Positions 35,054 through 43,655 of a stretch of DNA of 64,000 nt are shown here, in pieces (positions within the stretch are counted from its first letter, which is position 1; each line of letters starts with the position of its first letter). Position numbers and translations under genes: made by a program. Under the pieces are notes generated by a model that saw nothing but the letters and a program-made list of their open reading frames with translations, searched no databases and was not told the origin of the DNA. This DNA comes from an uncultured Bacteroidales bacterium (GTDB lineage Bacteria > Bacteroidota > Bacteroidia > Bacteroidales > Bacteroidaceae). The stretch covers positions 21,799-85,798 of the forward strand of contig CACWFY010000004.1 of NCBI GenBank assembly GCA_902760345.1. Reading direction: 5' to 3'.

Positions 35054-38000
35054 ATGAAGAAAAAATTACGCTTTTTGCTGCTTACAGCATTAACAATGGT
35101 GTGCAGTATTGTGTTGGCACAAGATCCTGTTACATGGGATGCTTCCTCTAAGGATGCTCTTCCCAACATAAGTGTAAACAGTGACCTTACGCTGACTTGG
35201 ATTGAGGCTGGTGGCGACCAAGCCCCTTCCTATTCAACCCAGAGCAACAAGACTGTTGTCTACATGAGGAGTGGCAACAAACTAACTGTTGCTGGTGCTG
35301 ACGCTAATGTAACTATCACCAAGATAGTCTTTACTTATGTTGGTGATAACGTTGGACTTTCACCGAGTGTTGGTACATCTAGCAATAACTTAGGTGACAA
35401 CACTAGTACTTGGACTGGCGAGGCTAACAGCATTACTTTCACGGCTAGTGGCAAGCGCTATGTGAAGTCAATTTCTGTGACTTATACTGGTTCTGCTACT
35501 CCCGTTGTAAAGGTTCCTGAGTTGGCTATTACTAGTGTGTCAGGCTTGAATACCACTGTTGCTCTCGACGGAGAAAGTGGCAAAACGATTGCAGTCTATT
35601 ATGCCAATACTGGCAAGGCTGCTGCTGAGAATGCTAAGTTGACGCTCTATGTTGGTGATGCAGCAAACAGAGTCGTAGATCTTGGAACGATTGCTGCTGG
35701 TGCTTCTAATAAGTGGAAGAACATCACTTACGATGTAACAAAGATTGAGAAAGGTGAGCATGAGGTTTACATTTCTCTGACTGCTGATGGTGTTGATGCC
35801 GTAAATACTGATAAGACAAAGGTAAACTTCACGAAGGCTGATCCTGTACCTGCATTCACTATTTCAGCTCCTGCAGTTACTGTTCCTTACAATGCTGAGA
35901 GCTATAATGTTGTTGCTACGCTGAAGGAAACCAATAACGTGGCTGCAAATGAAGTGAAAGTTCAACTGAGAAAGGGCTTTTCTGACATGCTGGCTACCAC
36001 GGTTCTTGAGACAGTAGCCGCTAATGCAGAAACACAGGTGTTGCTTACCGTTGCTAAAGAACAGTTCGAAACCGGCACAAAGACCTATTATCTCTATGTT
36101 AACGACAAGTACTTGAACACTGTTGACGTTACTTTCGAAGAGGCTCCTGTCGTAGAGACTAAAGATCTGGTCATTACTGCTATTGACGGTACTATCGATC
36201 TGGCCAATGAGAGCAGTAATGTACGTGTTATCGTTGAGAACAAGGGTAATGTAGACATCACGGATGCTCCTGTTACGCTGATGGCTGGCGAGAAGACACT
36301 TGGTACTGCCACTGTATCTGCAAGGGCAGGACAGCAGGGCTTCTGCTATGTTGCTGTTGCTTCTGAGGGTCTGACTGCTGGTGAACTGGCTGTGAAAGCT
36401 ATTGTTGCATACGACGAAGGCAAGAGTGCCGAGTTGGAGGCTACGCTGACTGTTAAGGCTGCTCCTGTTCCTGCTGCTAAGTTTGAACTGACTGCTGAGA
36501 ACGTTTCGACCAAGGTTGGCGAAGCAAACTTCACAGTTAAGGTAAAAGTTAAGAATGTTGGTACCGCAGCTGGCGCCGCTGAGGTGAAGCTGGTTAAGGG
36601 TACAGAGTCTCTTGCTGACGCTCTGACAACTAACTCTCTGGAAGTTAATGGCGAGCAGGAACTGACCTTTACTGTTGCAAACCCATATACTACCGCAGGT
36701 ACTTTCGACGATATTCAGGCTTTGACCACCGATGGTAAGGCTGGCTGCCACGTCAACGTTGCCGTAGCAGCTGCTGACGTCGAGCCAGTTGTAGACATTG
36801 CTCTGGTTGACATCAGTGGTATCTCTGAAATCAGCCTGAAGGAAGGTGCTGTAAACACCGCTTTGGTAAGATTTACCAACAACAGCAACTTCGACGTAGA
36901 GAACGCTACCATCACACTGACGATGAACGGTACACAGGTTGGTGAACCTCAGGCTATTGTCAAGGGTCAGGCTAGCGTTTCGTTCACGCTGCCAACTGAA
37001 GGTCTTGAAATTGGTCAGGAAGTTACGCTCGTAGCTACTTTGAACGCTACAGGCAATAAGGATGGAAACACCACTGAGGTGACCAAGACGCTGCCTGTTG
37101 TCTCTGGCGAGGTTGCTCCCGCTCCTGCCTTCACTGTTACCGCTCAGAAGGTTGAGGTGCTGACCACCGACCAGAAGGTAAAGGTTGTGGTGAACGTGAA
37201 GAACACTGGTAATGCCAAGGCTGATCGGGTTGATGTGCAGCTGAAGAAGGGCACTACACCAATTGGAGAGCCTGGGTATATTTGGGGTCTGGAGGCTGGT
37301 GCCGACAAGAACGTAACTATCGAGTTTAATAATTTCGACAAGGCAGGCACCTATGAGATGCAGGCTTGGGCTACATGTGGCGACGTTGTGGCTGCTGGCT
37401 ACTTCGACATCATTGTCAAGGCTCCTGTTGCCAAGCTTGCTATTGAGAGCATTGAGGGTACTATTAACCTCGCCAATACTTCGAGCAGAGTCACCGTTAC
37501 TGTAAAGAACGATGGTACTGCCAACGCTTCTAATGTTCCGGCTACGCTGAGCTATGGCGAGACGACTCTGGAGAGCACTATTCAGTTCATAAGAGCCGGT
37601 GAGGTTGGCTATGCTTACTTCCAGGTTCCTTCTGAGGGACTGACCGCTGGTGAGCTGAATGTTACCGCTAAGGTTGAATATGAAGAGAAGGTTGTTCAGC
37701 AGTCTGCTACGCTGACCGTACAGGCCGCTCCCGTTGCTCAGCCTACCTTCAGCGTTACTGCTGACAATGTGACTGTTCCGTTCGGTGCTACAAGCTTTGA
37801 GATCAAGGCAACCATCAAGAATACCAGCGAGGTGGATGCTCAAGGTCTGACCGTTAAACTGCTGGAGGGTATCACTGAGGTTGAGACTCGTACGTCCGAC
37901 CTGCTGCTGCGTGCCGGTGAGTCTACCACAGAGACCTTCACTATCACTGCTACTGAGGATAAGCCGTTCGTGGCAGGTAAGACCGTTATCTATTATGTAC

Positions 38001-41000
38001 AGGCTGGCAAGGCCCAGACAACGGTTGAGGTCACCTTCGAGAAGGAGACTGTCGCCGAGGTGAAGGATCTGGCTATCGAGAGCATCCAGGGTACTATCAA
38101 TCTGGGTGCTGAGACGAGTAACGTCACCGTGACTGTGAAGAACAATGGTAATGTTGACGTGACAAATGCTAAGGTGACGCTGAGCTACGGTGAGACCACA
38201 CTCGAGAAGACCGTCAGCATTAAGGCTGGTCAGCAGGGTTATGCTTACTTCTCAGTGGCTTCTGCAGGTATCACCGGTGAGACGCTGGCTGTTACCGCTA
38301 CTGTTGAGCTCGAGGGCGACGCTACTTCCGCTGACAATACCAAGACAGAGAACCTGACCGTCAGGGCCGCTGATGCTCCTCAGCCTACCTTCAGCATTGA
38401 ATCTAACGACGTGGTTGTTGCTTATGGCGACACCTGGTTCGAAATGTTTGCTTTAGTCACAAATACTAGCGATATTGATGCTACGAACGTTAGTGTAGAA
38501 TGGAAGAAAGGTACTAAGTCGATTGGTACATCGGTTATTGAGAACCTCCCTGCTGGTCGCTCTGAAACAACCTCTATGCGCATTGAAGCTATTGACCAGA
38601 GTGCTAAGGTTTACTATGCACAAGTTGGCAATGCCCAGGCCGAGATTCATGTGACCTACCAGACTGCTCCTGCTGAAGATAAGGTCGATATGGCTCTGAC
38701 TGCTATCCAGGGTCTTTCTCAGATTAACCTGAAGGAAGAGAACAAGATTCAGGTATGGTATAAGAACAACAGTAATGTCGTTGTTGACAATGCTTCTGTT
38801 GAGTTTAAGTTAAATGGCGAAGTGAAAGAAACCAAAACTATCACCAACATTGCTGTTGGTGCTTCGAACTACGTTGAGTTCACGTTGCCTACCGAGGGTC
38901 TCGTAGCTGGCCAGAAGGCCACCGTTGAGGTGAACCTTGCAGTCGAAGGTGATACAAATCTGGACGACAACCGTTTGGAGAAGAGTTACGACATTGTCTC
39001 TGGCGAGGCAGAGCCTATGGCTGAGATTATGATCAACCCGATTCGCGGTTGGAATGTCAGTGCCGGCGAACAGCAGGTTACTGTTAATGTCAGCGTCTTC
39101 AATCAGGGAGATGCTGATGCTAAGGATGTGAAGATTGAGCTCTACAAGAGCTATGGCGACGGCCTCTGCGCACCTCAGACGGTTGACATCAAGAAGGATG
39201 GCTATCAGATGCTGAAGTTCCAGTTCACCTACACCTTCGAGGAAGGCAAGAGCTACGACTTCACCGTCTTCACGAACTATAAGGATGCCAACCTTGAAGA
39301 CAACATGCGTACCTTTACGCTGACCTGTCCGGCACCTGTCGCTGATGTGGCTATTGCTAAGATTGCCAATATCGAGGCTACCACTGAGCAGGAGGTTAAG
39401 ATTGCCGCAACCCTGACCAACAAGAGCGATTTCGCTGCCAAGAATGTCAAGGTGGGTGTCTATAAACTCGAGAACTATGATTATCAGCTGGTGGGTATCA
39501 TGCAGACCTTCGAGGAGATTGCCGCTAATGCTCAGCAGGATGTTGAGTTCAAACTTGGTAAGTTGGAGGCTGGCAACTATACTTATTATGTACGCGTAGT
39601 AAGTGTCAACGGTAATACCACTTCTACCTATCGCGACGTGAACGTGAAGGTTACCGAGCCCGTTGTCGAGACTGTTGACGTTGCTCTGACTCAGATTCAG
39701 GGTATTAGCAATATCGACCTGGCTTCTGATGGCAACATCATCACCGTTTGGATGGAGAACAAGGGTAACGTTGCTGCCAATGCAAGCGTAGCTGCTATGA
39801 TTGGCAATACCGAACTGGAGGCTAAGACCACTACCGTTGGTGCTGGCAAGAACGCTAATGTTTCGTTCACACTGCCTACCGATGGTCTGACCGCTGGCAC
39901 ACAGGTTCCCGTTACGGTTACCCTTACCGTAGAGGGCAACACCAGCGAGGCTACCACGATAACCCGCATCTATGACGTCATCAACAGCGCTGTCGCTACT
40001 GAGCCCGTCTTCGAGATCAGTGCTGCTCCTGTAGAGGTTGAGTTTGGTGCCGAGAAGTTCAATGTACCTGTTACCGTCAAGAACACTTCTGCCGTTGACG
40101 CTGAGAATGTGGTGGTAAGCCTGTTCTACAATGAGACGCTGGCTTTTATAAACATTGGTTCTCTCGCTGCTGGTGCCGAGACACCTGTCTTCTTCGAAAA
40201 TGTATCGAATCCGTTCATCAGAGCTGGTGAGTACACCATGTATGTACAGGCTCCGAAGGCTAACTGTGCAGTGACTGTCACCGTGAAGCCCGAACCCGTT
40301 GTGGCTAAGATGGAGGTTGCTCTGACCGCTATCCAGGGCATCAGCAATATCGATCTGGCCGAGGATGCTACCAACACCATCAGCGTATGGGCTGAGAACT
40401 CGGGTAATCAGGATGCTGATGCTGCCATCAGCGTCACGCTGAATGGCACTGCCGTTGGCGAGGCCCAGACCCTGAGTCTGCAGGCTGGCAGAAATGGTGC
40501 TGTTAACTTCGAGTTGCCCACTACTGGTCTGACCGCCGGCACGAAGGCTACTGTTGTGGCTACCGTTTCCGTTGCTGGCAACACTAGCGAGGCTACCACG
40601 CTGACTCGTGAATACGACATTGTCAACAGCGCTGTCGCTACTGATCCTGTCTACGAGGTTGCTGCTGCTCCTGTTGAGGTTGAGTTTGGTGCTGAGAAGT
40701 TCAATGTCGTTGCTACTGTCACGAACACTAACAACATTGCTGCTGACAACGTTACCGTTAATCTGTTCCACAATGGCGTCATTGCTACCCAGACTGTCAG
40801 CGTAGCTGCTAATGCCACAACGACCGTTACCTTCAACGACGTAGAGAATCCGTTCACCAAGGCTGGTACCTACACCATGTATGTACAGGCTCCGAACGCT
40901 CAGGCCGAGGTGGCTATCACCGTGAAGCCCGAACCCGTTGCCGAGACCATTGACTTGGCAGTGACCGCTATCCAGGGTACGCTGAGTCTTGAAGTTAAGA

Positions 41001-41692
41001 ACAACTACCTCACCGTCTTCGTTGAGAACAAGGGTACTGTAGATGCCTTCAACGCTCCTGTTAAGCTGATAGTCACCAGTGGCGAGGACATTTTGGAGAT
41101 TGAAAGTGAGGTTATTGTGGGTGCTGGTCGTAGCTCGATGTTGACATTCACAGTTTCTTCTGAATTCCTCAACGCAGGTGAAGCCAGCGTTACCGCTACT
41201 GTAACTGCTGAAGGCGATATCGACGAGACCAACAACTCATTCACGCAGTCTTACACCATCGCTCCTCTGCAGCCTACCTTCGAGCTGGCTGTTGCTGACG
41301 TGACGGGATATAAGGGTGATCTGACCGTCGATATTCCTGTGACTGTCAAGAACACGAGCAAGGTTGATGCTGAGAATGTAGAGGTTGGTGCTTATCTGGA
41401 CGGTAGCCGTCTTGGATACATCACCATCCAGAAGCTTGAAGCCAACAGCGAGGCCAATGATGTCATCAAGGTGGCTACCAGCTACCTCCAGCTTGGCAAG
41501 AACCAGCTGCTGATTGCCGTTGGCAATGTGACGAAGTGGGTTAACGTTACCGTTGTTGAAGGCAATGGCATTGCCGCCATCAAGGCTAAGCATGGTGACG
41601 ACGTGAAGGTATATACCGTCGGTGGCCAGAAGGTTGACAACGTCAAGAAGGGTGTTTACATCGTCAATGGCCGTACGGTCGTCGTGAAATAA
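35054..41692 (+). CDS. Giant exported protein of Ig/CARDB-like repeats
   Basis: 2212 residues. A signal peptide ends near S-I-V-L-A-Q. A unique N-terminal domain (about residues 25-155) is followed by roughly twenty beta-sandwich modules of about 100 residues that resemble CARDB/Ig domains. Each has a 'VKNTSxVDAxNV' or 'VENKGNVD' strand and an 'F-T-L-P-T-x-G-L-x-A-G' strand. Two two-domain units (39683-40318 and 40319-40957) are close duplicates with a period of 636-639 bp. The C-terminus V-K-K-G-V-Y-I-V-N-G-R-T-V-V-V-K is the shared short tail. A terminator follows. It is probably a long surface stalk or adhesin; no enzymatic domain is seen. Two antisense ORFs of over 650 codons are by-products of codon bias. 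Confidence 0.85.
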   Translation: MKKKLRFLLLTALTMVCSIVLAQDPVTWDASSKDALPNISVNSDLTLTWIEAGGDQAPSYSTQSNKTVVYMRSGNKLTVAGADANVTITKIVFTYVGDNVGLSPSVGTSSNNLGDNTSTWTGEANSITFTASGKRYVKSISVTYTGSATPVVKVPELAITSVSGLNTTVALDGESGKTIAVYYANTGKAAAENAKLTLYVGDAANRVVDLGTIAAGASNKWKNITYDVTKIEKGEHEVYISLTADGVDAVNTDKTKVNFTKADPVPAFTISAPAVTVPYNAESYNVVATLKETNNVAANEVKVQLRKGFSDMLATTVLETVAANAETQVLLTVAKEQFETGTKTYYLYVNDKYLNTVDVTFEEAPVVETKDLVITAIDGTIDLANESSNVRVIVENKGNVDITDAPVTLMAGEKTLGTATVSARAGQQGFCYVAVASEGLTAGELAVKAIVAYDEGKSAELEATLTVKAAPVPAAKFELTAENVSTKVGEANFTVKVKVKNVGTAAGAAEVKLVKGTESLADALTTNSLEVNGEQELTFTVANPYTTAGTFDDIQALTTDGKAGCHVNVAVAAADVEPVVDIALVDISGISEISLKEGAVNTALVRFTNNSNFDVENATITLTMNGTQVGEPQAIVKGQASVSFTLPTEGLEIGQEVTLVATLNATGNKDGNTTEVTKTLPVVSGEVAPAPAFTVTAQKVEVLTTDQKVKVVVNVKNTGNAKADRVDVQLKKGTTPIGEPGYIWGLEAGADKNVTIEFNNFDKAGTYEMQAWATCGDVVAAGYFDIIVKAPVAKLAIESIEGTINLANTSSRVTVTVKNDGTANASNVPATLSYGETTLESTIQFIRAGEVGYAYFQVPSEGLTAGELNVTAKVEYEEKVVQQSATLTVQAAPVAQPTFSVTADNVTVPFGATSFEIKATIKNTSEVDAQGLTVKLLEGITEVETRTSDLLLRAGESTTETFTITATEDKPFVAGKTVIYYVQAGKAQTTVEVTFEKETVAEVKDLAIESIQGTINLGAETSNVTVTVKNNGNVDVTNAKVTLSYGETTLEKTVSIKAGQQGYAYFSVASAGITGETLAVTATVELEGDATSADNTKTENLTVRAADAPQPTFSIESNDVVVAYGDTWFEMFALVTNTSDIDATNVSVEWKKGTKSIGTSVIENLPAGRSETTSMRIEAIDQSAKVYYAQVGNAQAEIHVTYQTAPAEDKVDMALTAIQGLSQINLKEENKIQVWYKNNSNVVVDNASVEFKLNGEVKETKTITNIAVGASNYVEFTLPTEGLVAGQKATVEVNLAVEGDTNLDDNRLEKSYDIVSGEAEPMAEIMINPIRGWNVSAGEQQVTVNVSVFNQGDADAKDVKIELYKSYGDGLCAPQTVDIKKDGYQMLKFQFTYTFEEGKSYDFTVFTNYKDANLEDNMRTFTLTCPAPVADVAIAKIANIEATTEQEVKIAATLTNKSDFAAKNVKVGVYKLENYDYQLVGIMQTFEEIAANAQQDVEFKLGKLEAGNYTYYVRVVSVNGNTTSTYRDVNVKVTEPVVETVDVALTQIQGISNIDLASDGNIITVWMENKGNVAANASVAAMIGNTELEAKTTTVGAGKNANVSFTLPTDGLTAGTQVPVTVTLTVEGNTSEATTITRIYDVINSAVATEPVFEISAAPVEVEFGAEKFNVPVTVKNTSAVDAENVVVSLFYNETLAFINIGSLAAGAETPVFFENVSNPFIRAGEYTMYVQAPKANCAVTVTVKPEPVVAKMEVALTAIQGISNIDLAEDATNTISVWAENSGNQDADAAISVTLNGTAVGEAQTLSLQAGRNGAVNFELPTTGLTAGTKATVVATVSVAGNTSEATTLTREYDIVNSAVATDPVYEVAAAPVEVEFGAEKFNVVATVTNTNNIAADNVTVNLFHNGVIATQTVSVAANATTTVTFNDVENPFTKAGTYTMYVQAPNAQAEVAITVKPEPVAETIDLAVTAIQGTLSLEVKNNYLTVFVENKGTVDAFNAPVKLIVTSGEDILEIESEVIVGAGRSSMLTFTVSSEFLNAGEASVTATVTAEGDIDETNNSFTQSYTIAPLQPTFELAVADVTGYKGDLTVDIPVTVKNTSKVDAENVEVGAYLDGSRLGYITIQKLEANSEANDVIKVATSYLQLGKNQLLIAVGNVTKWVNVTVVEGNGIAAIKAKHGDDVKVYTVGGQKVDNVKKGVYIVNGRTVVVK
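39683..40957 (+). repeat. Tandem duplication of a two-domain unit (636-639 bp period)
   Basis: The two units start with the same 'IQGISNIDLA' coding block (39683 and 40319) and share 'EATTxTRxYDxxNSAVAT' and V-E-V-E-F-G-A-E-K-F-N-V. A third, more diverged start lies at 40958. Repeated DNA of this length can recombine and change protein length. Confidence 0.8.
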
Positions 41693-41717
41693 CACACTTT
41701 TTCCTCTAAAATAATGT

Positions 41718-41753
41718 GCAGGATGGGTATTTATTGCCCATCCTGCCTTTTTT
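41718..41753 (+). terminator. Terminator after the giant repeat protein
   Basis: A 10-bp perfect stem GCAGGATGGG (41718-41727) with CCCATCCTGC (41737-41746), then CTTTTTT. Confidence 0.92.
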
Positions 41754-41868
41754 GTATTTCCCGTTGAAATGGGCGATTTTTAAAACCGTTATGGTGAGTT
41801 TTTGTGCATATTTACAAAAATGTACGAAGCTTTAATGGTTTTTATGCGGCGTTTTGGCTTTGATTTGT

Positions 41869-41876
41869 TACCTTTG
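41869..41876 (+). promoter_or_regulatory. -7 box for the 41928 operon
   Basis: TACCTTTG, 51 bp before the ATG at 41928. It rules out the longer upstream ORF start at 41802. Confidence 0.68.
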
Positions 41877-41927
41877 TGCCTAGTTGTAATAACAAACTGC
41901 AAACAATTAAACGAAATTAGAACGAAA

Positions 41928-43625
41928 ATGAAACAAAAAACGATGCTGCTGCTGTTAAGCTTGGTAGTGATGACAGCCAGCGCACAAATCACACTGAAAG
42001 GTATCGGCCACGACAATCGCTACAAGAAGAACAAAGAGACTTGTCAGATGGAAACCGAATATCTGGGTTGGAACAACACGCTGCAAAAATCTATCTTTAT
42101 AGTTGAGAACGGCATCTATGGTATGACGTGGAACGGCTCCTCGCTGTCTGCGCCTGAAAAGGATCCTGCCGTCGTAAAGGAAGAGATAAAAGGCAACAAC
42201 GAGAAGGAAATCTGGGCCAACAACTTCAATATGATGTATGGCAACTCGGGCGCTTGCTATGTCAATGGCAAGCTGGTGACCGTTTCCTCTCGCGACGAGT
42301 CGTCAACCGTTGACGAAGAGTTGTTCCGTGTCTGCAAGTGGGATGCCAAGACGGGCAACCTGCTCAGTACTGAGATTCGTCCCAAGAGCGACCACTTGGA
42401 GTCTGCCGGTATGTCTTACAACCCTAAAGACGGTAAGGTCTATGGTCTGTTCTATCTGACAGGCAACCAGTTGTCTGAGGAGATTACCTCCGATCCCGAA
42501 TACTTTGCTGACCAGGACGATGATATGACCGATGGCGACGCAGGTTATGCTATTTGCACTGTTGACCTGAAGACCATGAAGGTCACCCCCATCACTCCTG
42601 GACTGTACTATTACAACTTTATCACTTTCGCCATCAACAGCGAGGGTCGTGCCTTTGCTTTGACCAGCGGTGGCAGCAATGCTGTTCCTGGTGAAGATGG
42701 CAAGCAGCGTGATATTGACAACAAGCTGACGGGTGCTCAGCTCTATGAGTTCGACCTTACTACAGGTCTGATGAAGACCAAGGCTGTTCAGAAGACTGAT
42801 TCTGAGACTGGTGAGCTCTATACCGACTATGAGCCGTTGGTAGGTGCTACGGGCTACAGCTCACAGTATCGTCGTCAGGCAGCCTGCTTTGCCAAGAGCA
42901 ATCCCAACAAGATGTACTGGGTAGGCTACTTTAATAGTGGTAAGGGCGTCAACGAGTGGGGTTCTTGGAGTTCTCTGCCCGATAAGGATTGGGAGACCAA
43001 TGGCAAGTACGATACCTCTCTCTACGAGGTAGATATCACCACTGGTGAGGCTACTCGTCTGGCAAATGTCGACAAGCGCTGGATCTTCTCTGCCTTGTGG
43101 GTAGAGGGTGACGACTGCAGCGACGATGCAAGTATTGATCCCTTCAATCCTGGTGGTGACATCCCCACAACAGGAAACTTCATTGCTATCCAGCAGGCCG
43201 ACAACGGTAGCATCTGGCAGCATGTCGAGATGGGCCAGCAGTATAGCTACTTCATCGAGGCTTCTGAGGGTTGGAAGGTTCATAGCGTGACCTTCAACGG
43301 TTCTCAGCTGACTGTCGAGGAAAATGTAGTTGTTACTCCCGCCGTTTCTCTGCAGTACAACCGCCTCATTGTGACCTACGAGCAGCAGGCTACCGCCATT
43401 GAGCAGGCTCCTGCCGCTACTCCTTCTAAGGCTTTGATTCTGGGCTCTGCCGAGGGCGTTCACATCGCCAATGCCAAGGCCGGCGACCAGGTGACGGTTT
43501 GTGGCGTCGATGGCCGTGTGGTTTACTCACGCAAGCTCAGCGGCACCTATGCCGACATCAGCCTGAAGCCTAATACCTTATATATTATTAAGGTGGCCGA
43601 CAAGGTGGTGAAGGTGAAACTTTGA
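41928..43625 (+). CDS. Exported protein with T9SS-type C-terminal domain
   Basis: 565 residues from the ATG at 41928. A signal peptide (M-K-Q-K-T-M-L-L-L-L-S-L-V-V-M) ends near S-A-Q. A long beta-propeller-like region with repeated 'YxVDxxTGxxT' strands (for example 'LYEFDLTTGLMKTKAV' and 'LYEVDITTGEATRLANVDKR') is followed by a small Ig-like domain. The C-terminal ~70 residues ('VTVCGVDGRVVYSRKL', then N-T-L-Y-I-I-K-V) resemble the Por/T9SS type A sorting domain. It is therefore probably secreted across the outer membrane; its ligand is unknown. It is the first gene of a run with the next two (30 bp and about 150 bp gaps). Confidence 0.78.
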   Translation: MKQKTMLLLLSLVVMTASAQITLKGIGHDNRYKKNKETCQMETEYLGWNNTLQKSIFIVENGIYGMTWNGSSLSAPEKDPAVVKEEIKGNNEKEIWANNFNMMYGNSGACYVNGKLVTVSSRDESSTVDEELFRVCKWDAKTGNLLSTEIRPKSDHLESAGMSYNPKDGKVYGLFYLTGNQLSEEITSDPEYFADQDDDMTDGDAGYAICTVDLKTMKVTPITPGLYYYNFITFAINSEGRAFALTSGGSNAVPGEDGKQRDIDNKLTGAQLYEFDLTTGLMKTKAVQKTDSETGELYTDYEPLVGATGYSSQYRRQAACFAKSNPNKMYWVGYFNSGKGVNEWGSWSSLPDKDWETNGKYDTSLYEVDITTGEATRLANVDKRWIFSALWVEGDDCSDDASIDPFNPGGDIPTTGNFIAIQQADNGSIWQHVEMGQQYSYFIEASEGWKVHSVTFNGSQLTVEENVVVTPAVSLQYNRLIVTYEQQATAIEQAPAATPSKALILGSAEGVHIANAKAGDQVTVCGVDGRVVYSRKLSGTYADISLKPNTLYIIKVADKVVKVKL

Positions 43626-43655
43626 CACGTTACTTCTTACTAACAAATACAATAA

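Noticed and set aside
35864-40771. Two antisense open frames of 659 and 653 codons (35864-37843 and 38810-40771, minus)
   Set aside because: They mirror the codon pattern of the giant repeat protein on the plus strand, lack a promoter, signal peptide or recognisable domain, and repeat with the same period as the sense gene.
39000-41692. Possible frameshift or split in the giant repeat gene
   Set aside because: The frame is open throughout and every module keeps the same pattern to the shared C-terminal tail.
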